A DNA stretch of 64,000 nucleotides from Microbacterium sp. TPD7012 (lineage in GTDB: Bacteria > Actinomycetota > Actinomycetes > Actinomycetales > Microbacteriaceae), in contig NZ_QDFV01000003.1 of NCBI RefSeq assembly GCF_003075395.1, forward strand, positions 434,685-498,684. The letters run 5' to 3'. Of this stretch, positions 9,794-21,066 are shown piece after piece. Made by a program: the position numbers and the translations under genes. Every line of letters starts with the position of its first letter. Position 1 is the stretch's first letter. Below the pieces are notes generated by a model, which was not told the DNA's origin, did not search any database, and saw only the letters and a list, made by a program, of their open reading frames with translations.

Positions 9794-10216
9794 TCACCCA
9801 GACGAGCCGACCCGGATGACGTCACCACGAGCCACGTCGGTCTTGCCGCGCAGCAGCACCCCGATCATGGTGCCGGCGGATGCCGCGTCCGCGCGCTTGC
9901 GGAACATCTCGATGCCGGTGATCTCCGTGTCGGCCACCGGAGCCCCTTCCCGGAGCACGACGACGGCGTCGCCGACCCTGATCGTCCCCGTCGTGACGGT
10001 GCCGGTCGCGACCTGGCCGCGGCCCGTGATCGTGAAGACGTCCTCGACGGCGAGCTCGGCTGCACCGGCGCCTGCGCTGATGAAAGCGGATTGCTCCCGC
10101 GTCGCCGTTCCGCCGTTCGCGAGAGCGGCCAGGCGCACCGCCTCCGCCTCGTTGTACTGCCGCAGGATCTCGTTCGCATCCTGCGGATCGTGTCGCCGCC
10201 TGCGGAACCATCCCAC
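9794..10216 (-). CDS. Stand-alone EF-Tu domain 2-like beta-barrel protein
   Basis: A 140-residue protein whose second half (about residues 52-140) reads as translation-factor domain 2: VEDVFTITGRGQVATGTVTTGTI, shown in part, then VGDAVVVL and GMFRK-like IEMFRKRADAA with GVLLRGK. Full-length EF-Tu/SelB proteins carry a GTPase domain before this barrel. None is present here, and no G1-G4 motif can be found. The first 50 residues are a charged helix (DANEILRQYNEAEAVRLAAL). I chose a GTG start with GGGAG upstream. Longer frames enter the SDR gene. The protein follows the SDR by 13 bases. Function is unknown; a tRNA- or ribosome-binding role is only a guess from the fold. Confidence 0.75.
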   Translation of the reverse strand: MGWFRRRRHDPQDANEILRQYNEAEAVRLAALANGGTATREQSAFISAGAGAAELAVEDVFTITGRGQVATGTVTTGTIRVGDAVVVLREGAPVADTEITGIEMFRKRADAASAGTMIGVLLRGKTDVARGDVIRVGSSG

Positions 10217-10229
10217 GCCGGGCTCCCGT

Positions 10230-10991
10230 TCAGACGCGACCGCGGCGGGCGACGCCGGACGTGAGCGCGCTCGGGAGGATGCTCGCCAGCGCCACGATCG
10301 CCTTGTAGCGCAGCGACGGGATGGACACGGACCGCCCGAGCGCGGCATCCCGCAGCCCTGCCCGCACGACGTCGCGGGCGTCCAGCCACAGGAAGGCGGG
10401 AACACCCTCCTGGCCCACCGCGAGCCCCATGCGCTCATGGAACGTGGTGTGGGTGAATCCGGGGCAGACCGCTGTGACGGTGACGCCGTCTCGGGCGTAC
10501 TCGGCATTCGCCCAGCGGCTGAAGCCGATCAACCAGGACTTGCAGGCGGAGTACGTGGAGCGGGAGATGAATCCGGCCACCGAGGCGACGTTGATGATGC
10601 GTCCGCCGCGACCCCGCATCGTCTGCAGTGCCGCGTGCATCAGCCGCATCGAGGCCTCGACGTGCACGCGCAAGTGGCGGACCTCGTCGTCGATGTCGTT
10701 GTCGGCGAACTGCAGCGGCAGCCCGAAGCCGGCGTTGTTCACGAGGAGGTCGACCGGGTCGGCGGCATTCCGCAGCCGGTCGGCGACCTTCGCGACGCCT
10801 TCATCTTCGGCGAGATCCGCGACGAGCACCTCGACGGCGACACCGTGCGCGCTCCGCAGTTCGGCGGCCAGGGCGTCCAGCGCATCCTTGGACCGTGCGA
10901 CGAGGATCAGGTCCGCGCGACGGCGGGCGAGCTGGCGGGCGAACTCGGCGCCGAGTCCGGCGCTGGCTCCGGTGATCAGCGCGGTGGGCAT
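10230..10991 (-). CDS. SDR family NAD(P)-dependent oxidoreductase
   Basis: A classical short-chain dehydrogenase of 253 residues. The Rossmann motif TGASAGLG is at 7-14, NNAG at 85-88, and the catalytic Ser137, Tyr147 and Lys151 (STYSACKSW) are all present. An arginine-bearing second beta strand (LVARSK, residues 30-35) favours NADP(H). Its ATG overlaps the folA stop (TGATG), so it is translated with thyA-folA. A pteridine or folate role could be imagined from that linkage, but the sequence resembles general SDRs and the substrate is unknown. Confidence 0.9.
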   Translation of the reverse strand: MPTALITGASAGLGAEFARQLARRRADLILVARSKDALDALAAELRSAHGVAVEVLVADLAEDEGVAKVADRLRNAADPVDLLVNNAGFGLPLQFADNDIDDEVRHLRVHVEASMRLMHAALQTMRGRGGRIINVASVAGFISRSTYSACKSWLIGFSRWANAEYARDGVTVTAVCPGFTHTTFHERMGLAVGQEGVPAFLWLDARDVVRAGLRDAALGRSVSIPSLRYKAIVALASILPSALTSGVARRGRV

Positions 10992-11463
10992 CAGCGCTCG
11001 TATCCGAGGAAGCGGTACCGCACTCCCGTGCGCGAGGTCTGCCACTCCCCCTCGTCGACCAGACGCCACCCGGCCTTGGAGGGGGCGTACGCGTCACCGT
11101 CGACGGCGAGATCGAGCTCGGTCACTTCGAGACGGTCGGCATCCGCGATGACGAGACGGAAGATCTCCGCCCCGCCGATGATCCACACCTTGTCCTTGCC
11201 GCGCACGGACTCCGCGACGTTCGCCGCACGGTGCGCGCCCTCCGCCGTCCAGTCCTGCTGGCGGGTGATCACGATGTTCTCCCGGCCCTCCAGCGGTCGG
11301 AACCGTTCCGGCAGAGAATCCCAGGTCTTGCGCCCCATCACGACCGGAGCGCCGAGCGTGACCTCCTTGAAGTGCGCGAGGTCCTCCGGCACGTGCCACG
11401 GCATCCCGCCCTCGGCGCCGATCACTCCGCCCTGAGCCTCCGCCCAGATCAGACCCACCCAGG

Positions 11464-11467
<4 letters not shown>
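10991..11467 (-). CDS. folA: Dihydrofolate reductase
   Basis: Reduces dihydrofolate to tetrahydrofolate with NADPH, recycling the folate oxidised by the adjacent thymidylate synthase. At 158 residues it has family length. Signatures are [15 protein letters not shown] with the catalytic Asp29 equivalent, [12 protein letters not shown] (43-54) and the NADPH loop IIGGAEIFR (96-104). The ATG overlaps the thyA stop (ATGA), and the stop overlaps the SDR start. thyA-folA pairing is a common arrangement. Confidence 0.97.
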
Positions 11468-12273
<806 letters not shown>

Positions 12274-12391
12274 GACAGCCACGATACCCGTCGACCGTCG
12301 GCCGCGGGCGGATGCCGTCCCGCTCGCGCGCCGATCGTCACGGTCGGAAACATCGGCCCTCGACCCCCTCGGGGCGACGTACTCTCGACGC

Positions 12392-12805
12392 ATGTCGCCA
12401 GCACTCGCGGGAGGGATCGCAGCAGCACTCCTGGTGCTCGCCACGATCATCGGAGTGACCCTGCGCCGCCGCGACGGACGCAGGCTGGATGCTGGCGCGC
12501 TCCGTTTCGACCGGGCGGATGCAGCATCCGCCGAGTTCGGCTCCCGCGCGACGCTCGTGCAGTTCAGCACCGAGATGTGCGCGCGGTGCCCCCAGGTCCG
12601 GCGGATGCTGCATGCCTACGCCTCCGACCACGACGGGCTGAGCCACGTCGAGATCGATCTGACCCACCGACCGGACCTCTCGGCCCGGTACAAGGTGCTG
12701 CAGACCCCCACGACGTTCGTGATCGACGCCTCCGGCGCCGTCCGCGCGCGATTCCACGGCGTCCCGCATCGTCACGCCCTCACCGAAGCCGTCGCCTCCG
12801 TCTGA
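12392..12805 (+). CDS. Membrane-anchored thioredoxin-like protein
   Basis: A 137-residue protein with one N-terminal membrane helix (about 5-23, [18 protein letters not shown]) and a thioredoxin fold. The redox pair is Cys63 and Cys66 in EMCARCPQ, unlike the usual WCGPC, and a cis-proline sits in TPTTFVID. The start at MSPALAGG puts the helix at the very N-terminus. An earlier in-frame ATG would add 40 basic residues and overlap the thyA start. The helix and topology suggest a thiol-disulfide role at the membrane. DUF4395 and OsmC genes follow directly, which supports a peroxide or thiol stress context. Confidence 0.8.
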   Translation: MSPALAGGIAAALLVLATIIGVTLRRRDGRRLDAGALRFDRADAASAEFGSRATLVQFSTEMCARCPQVRRMLHAYASDHDGLSHVEIDLTHRPDLSARYKVLQTPTTFVIDASGAVRARFHGVPHRHALTEAVASV

Positions 12806-12827
12806 GGCCCCGAAGACTGGAGCACCC

Positions 12828-13394
12828 ATGACCTCTCCCGCAGGCATCGATCCGCGTGGCCCGCGCTTCGCCGCCACGATCACGGCCGTGCTCCTCCTGG
12901 TCGCGACGTTCCTGGCGCTGATCGGCATCTCGACGGCGCAGGCGACCGGCTGGTTCGCGTACCAGCCCCTGGCGGACGCGACCTTCGTCCCCGGCACCTG
13001 GGCGATCGCATCGGCATCGCTCGCCCAGCGCGCCCTCGACCCTGGCTTCCTCGTCACCGTCGTCATCGCCCTCCTGTTCCTCTGGAGCGTCGTCTCCCCG
13101 GCGACCGCCCCGTGGGGCGTGCTGTTCCGCCGCCTCGTGCGCCCGCGTCTCGCGCCGCCCGCCGAGCTCGAGGACCCCCGCCCGCCGCGCTTCTCGCAGG
13201 GTGTCGGGCTCTTCGTCGTCGGCATCGGCCTGGTCCTGCATCTGATCGGCGTGCCCTGGGCGCTCCCGATCGCCACAGCGGCGGCCTTCATCGCGGCGTT
13301 CCTGAACGCCGCCTTCGCGTTCTGCCTCGGCTGCCAGCTGTACCTGCTGCTGCAGCGCGCCGGCATCATCGGTCGGGCAGCGTCGACCGCCTGA
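12828..13394 (+). CDS. DUF4395 integral membrane protein
   Basis: A 188-residue protein with about four membrane helices (near 18-38, 75-92, 126-142 and 146-172). The family hallmark is a Cys pair in the last helix, here FCLGCQ with Cys166 and Cys169. DUF4395 genes commonly sit next to a thioredoxin gene, as here after 22 bases. A role in moving electrons or thiols across the membrane is a reasonable inference but not established. Overlapping alternative frames have no recognisable domain. Confidence 0.85.
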   Translation: MTSPAGIDPRGPRFAATITAVLLLVATFLALIGISTAQATGWFAYQPLADATFVPGTWAIASASLAQRALDPGFLVTVVIALLFLWSVVSPATAPWGVLFRRLVRPRLAPPAELEDPRPPRFSQGVGLFVVGIGLVLHLIGVPWALPIATAAAFIAAFLNAAFAFCLGCQLYLLLQRAGIIGRAASTA

Positions 13395-13479
13395 TCCCTG
13401 TTCCGTCCGGTCGGCCCGGTCGATAGGCTGGCCGCGACGCATCCCGCACACCGAGCGGGGCGCGAGAACCGGAGGAATC

Positions 13480-13905
13480 ATGCCCGTCACCAGCGAAGCC
13501 GCCAGCACGTGGACCGGATCGCTCATGGAAGGGTCGGGCACCGTCGCGTTCTCTTCATCGAACCTCGGCACCTTCCCGATCAACTGGAAGGCCCGCAGCG
13601 AGGGCAGCGACACGACCACGACCCCGGAGGAGCTCATCGCCGCGGCGCACTCGTCCTGCTTCAGCATGGCGCTCTCGCACGCCCTCGCCGAGAACGGGAC
13701 CCCGCCGGAGAAGGTCAACACCAGCGCGTCCGTGACGTTCAAGCCGGGCGTCGGGATCACCGGCAGCCACCTCAACGTGAACGCGGTCGTCCCGGGTCTG
13801 TCGCCGGAGAGGTTCCAGGAGATAGCCGCCGAGGCCAAGGTCGGCTGCCCCGTGTCTCAGGCGCTCGCCGGCATCGAGATCACCCTCGAGGCCACGCTGG
13901 CCTGA
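13480..13905 (+). CDS. OsmC family peroxiredoxin
   Basis: A 141-residue hydroperoxide reductase of the OsmC/Ohr superfamily, reducing organic peroxides through two cysteines. Cys60 (AHSSCFSMAL) and Cys123 (VGCPVSQAL) are at the OsmC positions, and the start shows the WTGSLMEGSGTV pattern of the OsmC rather than Ohr branch. GGAGG lies before the ATG. It is third in the plus-strand thioredoxin-DUF4395-OsmC series, although an 85-base gap with possible promoter sequence separates it from DUF4395. Confidence 0.93.
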   Translation: MPVTSEAASTWTGSLMEGSGTVAFSSSNLGTFPINWKARSEGSDTTTTPEELIAAAHSSCFSMALSHALAENGTPPEKVNTSASVTFKPGVGITGSHLNVNAVVPGLSPERFQEIAAEAKVGCPVSQALAGIEITLEATLA

Positions 13906-13930
13906 GGCCGGTACCCGCTCGTCGTCGGGG

Positions 13931-14368
13931 TCAGCGTCGAGCGAGGCGGATCGCCTCGCGGATGCTGGCCCTGGCGTCTTTCCGCCTCCCGGCCGCATCC
14001 TGGACGACGCCCAGCCGATAGCGGGCACGCCAATCGTCCGTCGCGGCCTCGGAGGCGGCCGCATAGCGCGCGATCAGTGGATCGGCGTCCGCGCGGGCGA
14101 TCCGTCCGCTCGGGGTCAGCTCGGTCTCCACGGGAGGCATCCCCCCTTCGGCGTCCAGCGTGCGCCCCAGTCGATCGGCGGCGAAGCCGAACTGCATCTC
14201 GCGGATGAGCGCCCAGGCGCCGATCGGGGCGAGCACGAGCAGCGTGATGCCCATCCCGATCGAGATCGGCGAGCCGACCGAGATGAACATCACGGCGAGC
14301 CAGATCGCGACCGCCAGGTAGACGAGCAGGGCCGCGGCCATGAGCCCGACGCCGATCCGCGACATCAT
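13931..14368 (-). CDS. Small membrane protein with TPR-like C-terminus
   Basis: A 145-residue protein with two N-terminal membrane helices (about 5-30 and 33-56) and a cytoplasmic C-terminal half resembling a tetratricopeptide helix pair (WRARYRLGVVQDAAGRRKDA, then ASIREAIRLARR). Its ATG overlaps the dapB stop (ATGA), so it is co-translated with dapB. I recognise no named family. The dapB linkage does not by itself suggest a lysine-pathway role. It could be a scaffold or assembly factor. A start at the next ATG codon is equally possible. Confidence 0.75.
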   Translation of the reverse strand: MMSRIGVGLMAAALLVYLAVAIWLAVMFISVGSPISIGMGITLLVLAPIGAWALIREMQFGFAADRLGRTLDAEGGMPPVETELTPSGRIARADADPLIARYAAASEAATDDWRARYRLGVVQDAAGRRKDARASIREAIRLARR

Positions 14369-15105
14369 GCTCGGATGCCGATGTCGATCATGTGCTCCAA
14401 CCCCACGACCACGCCCTTCGCCTCGCGGGCGAACGGCACGGCGAGCCGGATGCCGGGGGCGTATGCGAGCGCGGGATCGACCGTGTCGTGCGTGAAGGTG
14501 AGGGACTCGCCGGGGCCCGAGAGGATGACCTCCTGCTTGGCCACCACACCGGGGCGACGCAGCGAGTGGATCGGCACGCTGCCGACCTGCTGACCCCGGG
14601 CGCGCTGATCCGCGTGCGGGGCGCTCACCGGTCCCTGCTCGGCGCGAGCAGCGGCGATGAGCTCAGCGGTGCGCACCGCCGTGCCACTGGGCGAATCGAT
14701 CTTGGTCTCCTGATGCGCCTCGATGATCTCGGCCGAGCCGAAGAACGGGGCCGCGGCCGCGGCGAGGGCCGAGCCGAGGACAGAGCCGAGGGAGAAGTTC
14801 GGGATGAAGACCACGCCGGTGCCGGCCGCCTCGACGAGCGGCCGCACGAGCGCGATCCGCTCCGCCGACCACCCCGACGTCGCCACGAGCACGTTGATGC
14901 CGCGCTCGACGGCGGAACGCACGACGTCGATGCTGATCTGAGGCGTCGACGCGTCCACGACGAGGTCGGCACCCTCCAACTCGGAGAGATCGCTCGACGA
15001 GGTCAGCACACGGCTCACCTCGAAGCCCTCGAGATCATCGATCACCGCGTGGATGATCTTCCCGAGCTTCCCGGTTCCGCCGACGAGTGCTACCTGCGAG
15101 GTCAT
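14365..15105 (-). CDS. dapB: 4-hydroxy-tetrahydrodipicolinate reductase
   Basis: Second committed enzyme of the diaminopimelate/lysine pathway, reducing the DapA product with NAD(P)H. The 246 residues show the nucleotide loop GGTGKLG (9-15) and the signature EAHQETKIDSPSGTA, carrying His131 and Lys135 and the SPSGTA loop (138-143). A 52-base gap precedes the histidine phosphatase stop. The downstream membrane protein overlaps the stop codon. Confidence 0.96.
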   Translation of the reverse strand: MTSQVALVGGTGKLGKIIHAVIDDLEGFEVSRVLTSSSDLSELEGADLVVDASTPQISIDVVRSAVERGINVLVATSGWSAERIALVRPLVEAAGTGVVFIPNFSLGSVLGSALAAAAAPFFGSAEIIEAHQETKIDSPSGTAVRTAELIAAARAEQGPVSAPHADQRARGQQVGSVPIHSLRRPGVVAKQEVILSGPGESLTFTHDTVDPALAYAPGIRLAVPFAREAKGVVVGLEHMIDIGIRA

Positions 15106-15157
15106 GCGTCCAGTCTAAGGAGCGGGCGGACGCCTTCCGGCCGGGGCGCGCGGGGCG

Positions 15158-15760
15158 TCAGACGGGCATCGGGTCCGGGATGCCCGTCCGCAGCTCGAAC
15201 GGCAGGTGTCCGGTGTCGTTGTGGTTGAGCAGCGTCCACGGTCGCCCCTGCTTCTGCGCGATGATCGTCAGTCCGCAGTGCGCCTGGTTGAGTGTCATCC
15301 AGCGCCATTCCGGTGCACCGAGCACCTCGCGGACGAACCAGGAGATCACGAAGTTGTGCGTGATGAGGACCTCGTGCACCTCGCCGTTCTTGCGCATCAG
15401 GAACTCGTTGACGGCATCCGCCATCTGCGCGCGACCGGCATCGATCTCCGCGTCGGAGATCGACCCGAAGAACGGCTCGAACGCGGCAGGCGTCTCCTCC
15501 GTCATCCCGGTGGGGACGCAGTCGAAGAGCAGCGCGGTCGGTTCGGGATCGACGGACGGGAGCCGACCGGCGATCGCACGGGCGGTCTCGTTGGCCCGCA
15601 GCAGCGGCGAATGCCAGACGGCGTCGAGCGGCAGACCGGACAGCCGGTCGGCGATCAGCTCGGCCTGCCGCTGCCCGCGCGGCGACAGGGGTCCGTCGGC
15701 GAGGCCGTGCTCGGCATCCTGATGTTCACCATGTCTGACCAGATATATGTAGTGCGTCAC
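15158..15760 (-). CDS. Histidine phosphatase superfamily protein
   Basis: A phosphoglycerate-mutase-like phosphatase of 200 residues. The phospho-acceptor motif LVRHGEH is at residues 7-13, and the conserved later residues appear as HSPLLRANETA and VLITHNFVISWF. The substrate is unknown. I chose a GTG start so that the RHG motif falls at residues 9-11, as in relatives. The next in-frame start lies 36 codons upstream inside the aldo/keto reductase gene. No ribosome site is strong, so the start is the weak point. Confidence 0.85.
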   Translation of the reverse strand: MTHYIYLVRHGEHQDAEHGLADGPLSPRGQRQAELIADRLSGLPLDAVWHSPLLRANETARAIAGRLPSVDPEPTALLFDCVPTGMTEETPAAFEPFFGSISDAEIDAGRAQMADAVNEFLMRKNGEVHEVLITHNFVISWFVREVLGAPEWRWMTLNQAHCGLTIIAQKQGRPWTLLNHNDTGHLPFELRTGIPDPMPV

Positions 15761-15830
15761 AAACTCGCTCGCTTCATCGCCAGCATCCGCCGGACCTCCC
15801 TTCCACCCTATGTCACGGGTGGGACGATGC

Positions 15831-16871
15831 TCAGTTGCCGGCGCGCGTGAGCTCGGCGACCTGGGCACGCGAGAGCGTGACCCCCGCGCCCTGCATGAGC
15901 TCGTCGACGTGCTCGGTCGCGAAGGTGTTCACGATCGGGGCGGCGACCGTGCGCTGGGCCAGCAGCCAGGCGATCGAGACCGCGGCCACCGGGACCGCGA
16001 GTTCCGTGGCCACCTGATCCAGCGCGCGGAGGATCTTGATCCCCCGACGGTTGAGATGACCGCGCAACTGCTCGCCGCGGACGCCCTGCGACGTCAGCGC
16101 CTTGCTCCGATGACGACCGGACAGGAAGCCGTGCTCGAGCGCGTGCGAGGGCGTGACGGCGAGGTTCTGCGCCCCGGCGACGAGGCGGAGGTCACCTTCG
16201 AACGGCTGCCGACGGAGCAGGTTGTACGGCGCGTCGATCACCTCGATGCGCGGGTAGCCGGCCGACGCCAGGATCCGCGCCTCCACGAGCTTCTCCGGTG
16301 CGAAGCCGAATGCGCCGACGGCACCGATCTTGCCCGCGTCCTTGAGCCATTCGACCGTCGCGAGAGTGTCTTCGACGTTCGTCGTCCTGTCGAGGGTCGC
16401 GTCGAGGTAGAGCACATCGATGCGGTCGACGCCGAGCCGCGTGAGCGACCCCTCGACGGCGCGGACGAGGTTCACGGAGCCGAGACCGGGGTTGTCGGCA
16501 TGTGCTCCGATGCGCACGCTCAGGATCGCCCGATCGCGCTGTCCGCGCGACCGCAGCCACTGACCGAGGATGTGCTCGCTCCGACCGCCGGAGAAGCCGT
16601 CGGCCGTGTGGATCGCGTTGCCGCCGAACTCCACGTAGCGGTCGAGGATGCCGTGGCTCGTCTCGAGGTCGACGTTCCAGCCGAACTCCGCGGCTCCCAG
16701 CATGAGCGGGAACGTGTCGAAGCCGGTCTCGCCGAGCGGCATCCGCACCGTCTCTCCCACGCCGGGTCCGACGATCGGGATCGGTGCGGAGGGATGCTCG
16801 ATGGAGGCGGGTTCCGTGCCCCTCTGGGCTCGCTCGTCCGACGCTCCCGCGCCTACGCTGAACAACCGCAT
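15831..16871 (-). CDS. Aldo/keto reductase family protein lacking the catalytic tetrad
   Basis: The 346 residues follow the aldo/keto reductase TIM barrel in order: LGETGFDTFPLMLG, a GGNAIHTADGFSGG segment, SEHILGQWLRSRG, IDVLYLDATLD, GKIGAVGAFGF, and SIAWLLAQ. All four tetrad positions are changed: Asp to His88, Tyr to Phe93, Lys to Arg120 and His to Asp157. The reductase chemistry is therefore doubtful, and the protein may bind NADP(H) or a ligand instead. The first 43 residues are not typical. A start at the GTG or ATG before PLGETG (16748 or 16742), with GGGAGAG upstream, may be correct. Confidence 0.75.
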   Translation of the reverse strand: MRLFSVGAGASDERAQRGTEPASIEHPSAPIPIVGPGVGETVRMPLGETGFDTFPLMLGAAEFGWNVDLETSHGILDRYVEFGGNAIHTADGFSGGRSEHILGQWLRSRGQRDRAILSVRIGAHADNPGLGSVNLVRAVEGSLTRLGVDRIDVLYLDATLDRTTNVEDTLATVEWLKDAGKIGAVGAFGFAPEKLVEARILASAGYPRIEVIDAPYNLLRRQPFEGDLRLVAGAQNLAVTPSHALEHGFLSGRHRSKALTSQGVRGEQLRGHLNRRGIKILRALDQVATELAVPVAAVSIAWLLAQRTVAAPIVNTFATEHVDELMQGAGVTLSRAQVAELTRAGN

Positions 16872-17033
16872 ACTCTCACCCCCGCGTCGATCGATGCGTT
16901 CCGATCTCCGTCACTGCCTGTGGTGCACCCCCCGGTGCGTACTTCGAGGGTAAGGGACTTCGGCGAACGTCCCGACCAATCCAGGGAACGGCGCGAAAAC
17001 TTCCGATAACGGTTTGGTCACGCCGCAGACGAC

Positions 17034-17072
17034 GGAACCCGAGCCCATCCTGTGCGGATGGACCCGGGTTCC
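17034..17072 (-). terminator. Probable pnp terminator
   Basis: GGAACCCG and CGGGTTCC pair over 8 bases, then CCATCC and GGATGG over 6, separated by a 3x3 internal loop, with a TGTGC loop. It lies 17-55 bases past the pnp stop. No T-run follows, as is common in high-GC actinobacteria. Confidence 0.65.
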
Positions 17073-17088
17073 GGTTCGAGCGTGGAGC

Positions 17089-19365
<2,277 letters not shown>

Positions 19366-19731
19366 GAGGTCTCTCCTTCTTTGTTTAGACTCGCGAATCC
19401 GTATGACGCGCGAGCGCATTCAAGAGGAGCGGAAACAGCAGGGTTCGGGCGCGCGGGCACTCCCGCGAACATCGCCTGCGCTGGCCACCAGTAGAAAGCC
19501 ACCCGACATCTTCGTGCCGAGGAACCCACCACAGGGGACCAGCTTCTCCGCCGCTCGCTCCATGAGTCGATATGAAATTGTGCGATCGACACAGATCGAT
19601 CCCGTCCACCCTACCAGCGAGGCCCTCGGAATCCCGCGCCTGGAGCCGCTCGGCGGATCGGACACGTCCCGTCCATGAGGCGTTCACCGCACGGATGCCG
19701 GGGCGTGGGCGGCATCCGCTGTGCTGGGGCG
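19366..19731. other. Gene-free stretch: pnp leader and ugd upstream region
   Basis: These 366 bases hold no convincing gene. Several frames are open on both strands, but none has a recognisable domain or a ribosome site. About 180 bases on the pnp side look like a structured untranslated leader (see the following entry). The remainder presumably carries the two divergent promoters. I cannot place clear -10/-35 boxes. Confidence 0.6.
19452..19543 (-). ncRNA. Candidate structured pnp 5' leader (Actino-pnp-like)
   Basis: On the minus strand GCTGG (19539-19543) can pair with CCAGC (19480-19484), enclosing about 54 bases. Nearer pnp, CGCGGG-AGTG-CCCGCG (19452-19467) forms a perfect 6-bp hairpin with a tetraloop. 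The Actino-pnp RNA motif, a conserved structure in pnp leaders of actinobacteria, is known from this position. I can read the hairpins but cannot test the match to that model. A general PNPase-processed leader is the alternative. Confidence 0.45.
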
Positions 19732-21042
19732 ATGCGCATGTCAGTGATCGGCTGCGGCTACCTCGGTGCCGTCCACGCCGCCGCCATGGCCTCGATCGGA
19801 CACGATGTCGTCGGCATCGACGTCGACGAGGGGAAGGTCGCCGCACTGGCCGCGGGGACGGCGCCGTTCTTCGAGCCTCGGCTCGCCGAGCTGCTCTCGG
19901 ACGGCCTGGCATCCGGACGGCTGCGCTTCAGCAGCGACATCGCGGATGCCGCGGGTGCGGACGTGCACTTCCTCGCGGTCGGCACGCCCCAGACGGCGGG
20001 AGGACACGCGGCGGACCTCCGATACGTCGACACGGCCGTGGAGAGCCTGCTCCCCCACCTCCGCGCCGGGGACGTCGTCGCGGGGAAGTCGACGGTCCCG
20101 GTCGGCACCGCGGCGCGACTGGCCGAGCGCCTGACGCGCACAGGGGCCGCCCTCGTCTGGAATCCGGAGTTCCTCCGCGAAGGCTGGGCCGTCCACGACA
20201 CGCTCACCCCGGACCGGCTCGTAGTCGGCGCCGCCCCGGACGCCGACGGCTCTCGGGCGGTCGACGTGCTCCGCGAGGCCTACGCGGACGCGATCGCGTC
20301 GGGCACGCCGTTCCTGGTGACCGATCTGGCCACCGCCGAGCTCGTCAAGGGCGCGGCGAACGCCTTCCTCGCCACGAAGATCTCGTTCATCAACGCGATG
20401 GCCGAGATCGCCGAGGCGGCCGGCGCCGACGTCACCCTCCTCGCCGACGCTCTCGGGCATGACGGCCGCATCGGGCGGCGCTACCTCGGCTCGGGCATCG
20501 GCTTCGGCGGCGGCTGTCTCCCCAAGGACATCCGCGCCTTCGCCGCCAGAGCGGAGGAGCTCGGGCGCGGCGAGGCCGTGGGATTCCTCCGCGAGGTCGA
20601 CGCCATCAACCTGCGGCGACGCGACCGGGCCGTGCAGCTCGTCGTCGACGCGCTCGGCGGCCTCGTCTTCGGTCGACGGATCGCGGTGCTGGGCGCGGCC
20701 TTCAAGCCGTTCAGCGATGACATCCGCGACTCGCCGGCCCTCGACGTCGCCGTGCGCCTGCGCGGGCTCGGCGCCGATGTCGTGGTGACCGACCCGGCGG
20801 CGATCGACAACGCGCAGGCCGCGCATCCCCAGCTCGGCTACGCGAGGGAGCGCGACGACGCGCTACGCGAGGCCGACGCGGTCGTGATCGTCACCGAGTG
20901 GGACGAGTACCGCCGCGACCTCTCCCCCGCGCATGCCGGTGGCCTCGTCCGCGGACGGATCGTCATCGACGGGCGCAACTGCCTCGATGCCGCAGCGTGG
21001 CGCGCGGCCGGCTGGCAGTACCACGGCATGGGTCGGCGCTGA
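19732..21042 (+). CDS. UDP-glucose/GDP-mannose dehydrogenase family protein
   Basis: NAD-dependent four-electron oxidation of a nucleotide sugar to its uronic acid. In 436 residues, VIGCGYLG (5-12) is the NAD loop, LVWNPEFLREG (141-151) the substrate segment, ELVKGAANAF (203-212) the central helix and FGGGCLPKD (258-266) carries the nucleophile Cys262. FGRRIAVLGAAFKP starts the UDP-binding domain. UDP-glucose is the likelier substrate by resemblance but is not proven. The convergent glycosyltransferase 24 bases on suggests a surface polysaccharide role. ATG at 19738 is an alternative start. Confidence 0.9.
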   Translation: MRMSVIGCGYLGAVHAAAMASIGHDVVGIDVDEGKVAALAAGTAPFFEPRLAELLSDGLASGRLRFSSDIADAAGADVHFLAVGTPQTAGGHAADLRYVDTAVESLLPHLRAGDVVAGKSTVPVGTAARLAERLTRTGAALVWNPEFLREGWAVHDTLTPDRLVVGAAPDADGSRAVDVLREAYADAIASGTPFLVTDLATAELVKGAANAFLATKISFINAMAEIAEAAGADVTLLADALGHDGRIGRRYLGSGIGFGGGCLPKDIRAFAARAEELGRGEAVGFLREVDAINLRRRDRAVQLVVDALGGLVFGRRIAVLGAAFKPFSDDIRDSPALDVAVRLRGLGADVVVTDPAAIDNAQAAHPQLGYARERDDALREADAVVIVTEWDEYRRDLSPAHAGGLVRGRIVIDGRNCLDAAAWRAAGWQYHGMGRR

Positions 21043-21066
21043 GGCGTCTCGCCTCGCGGCGCGCAC

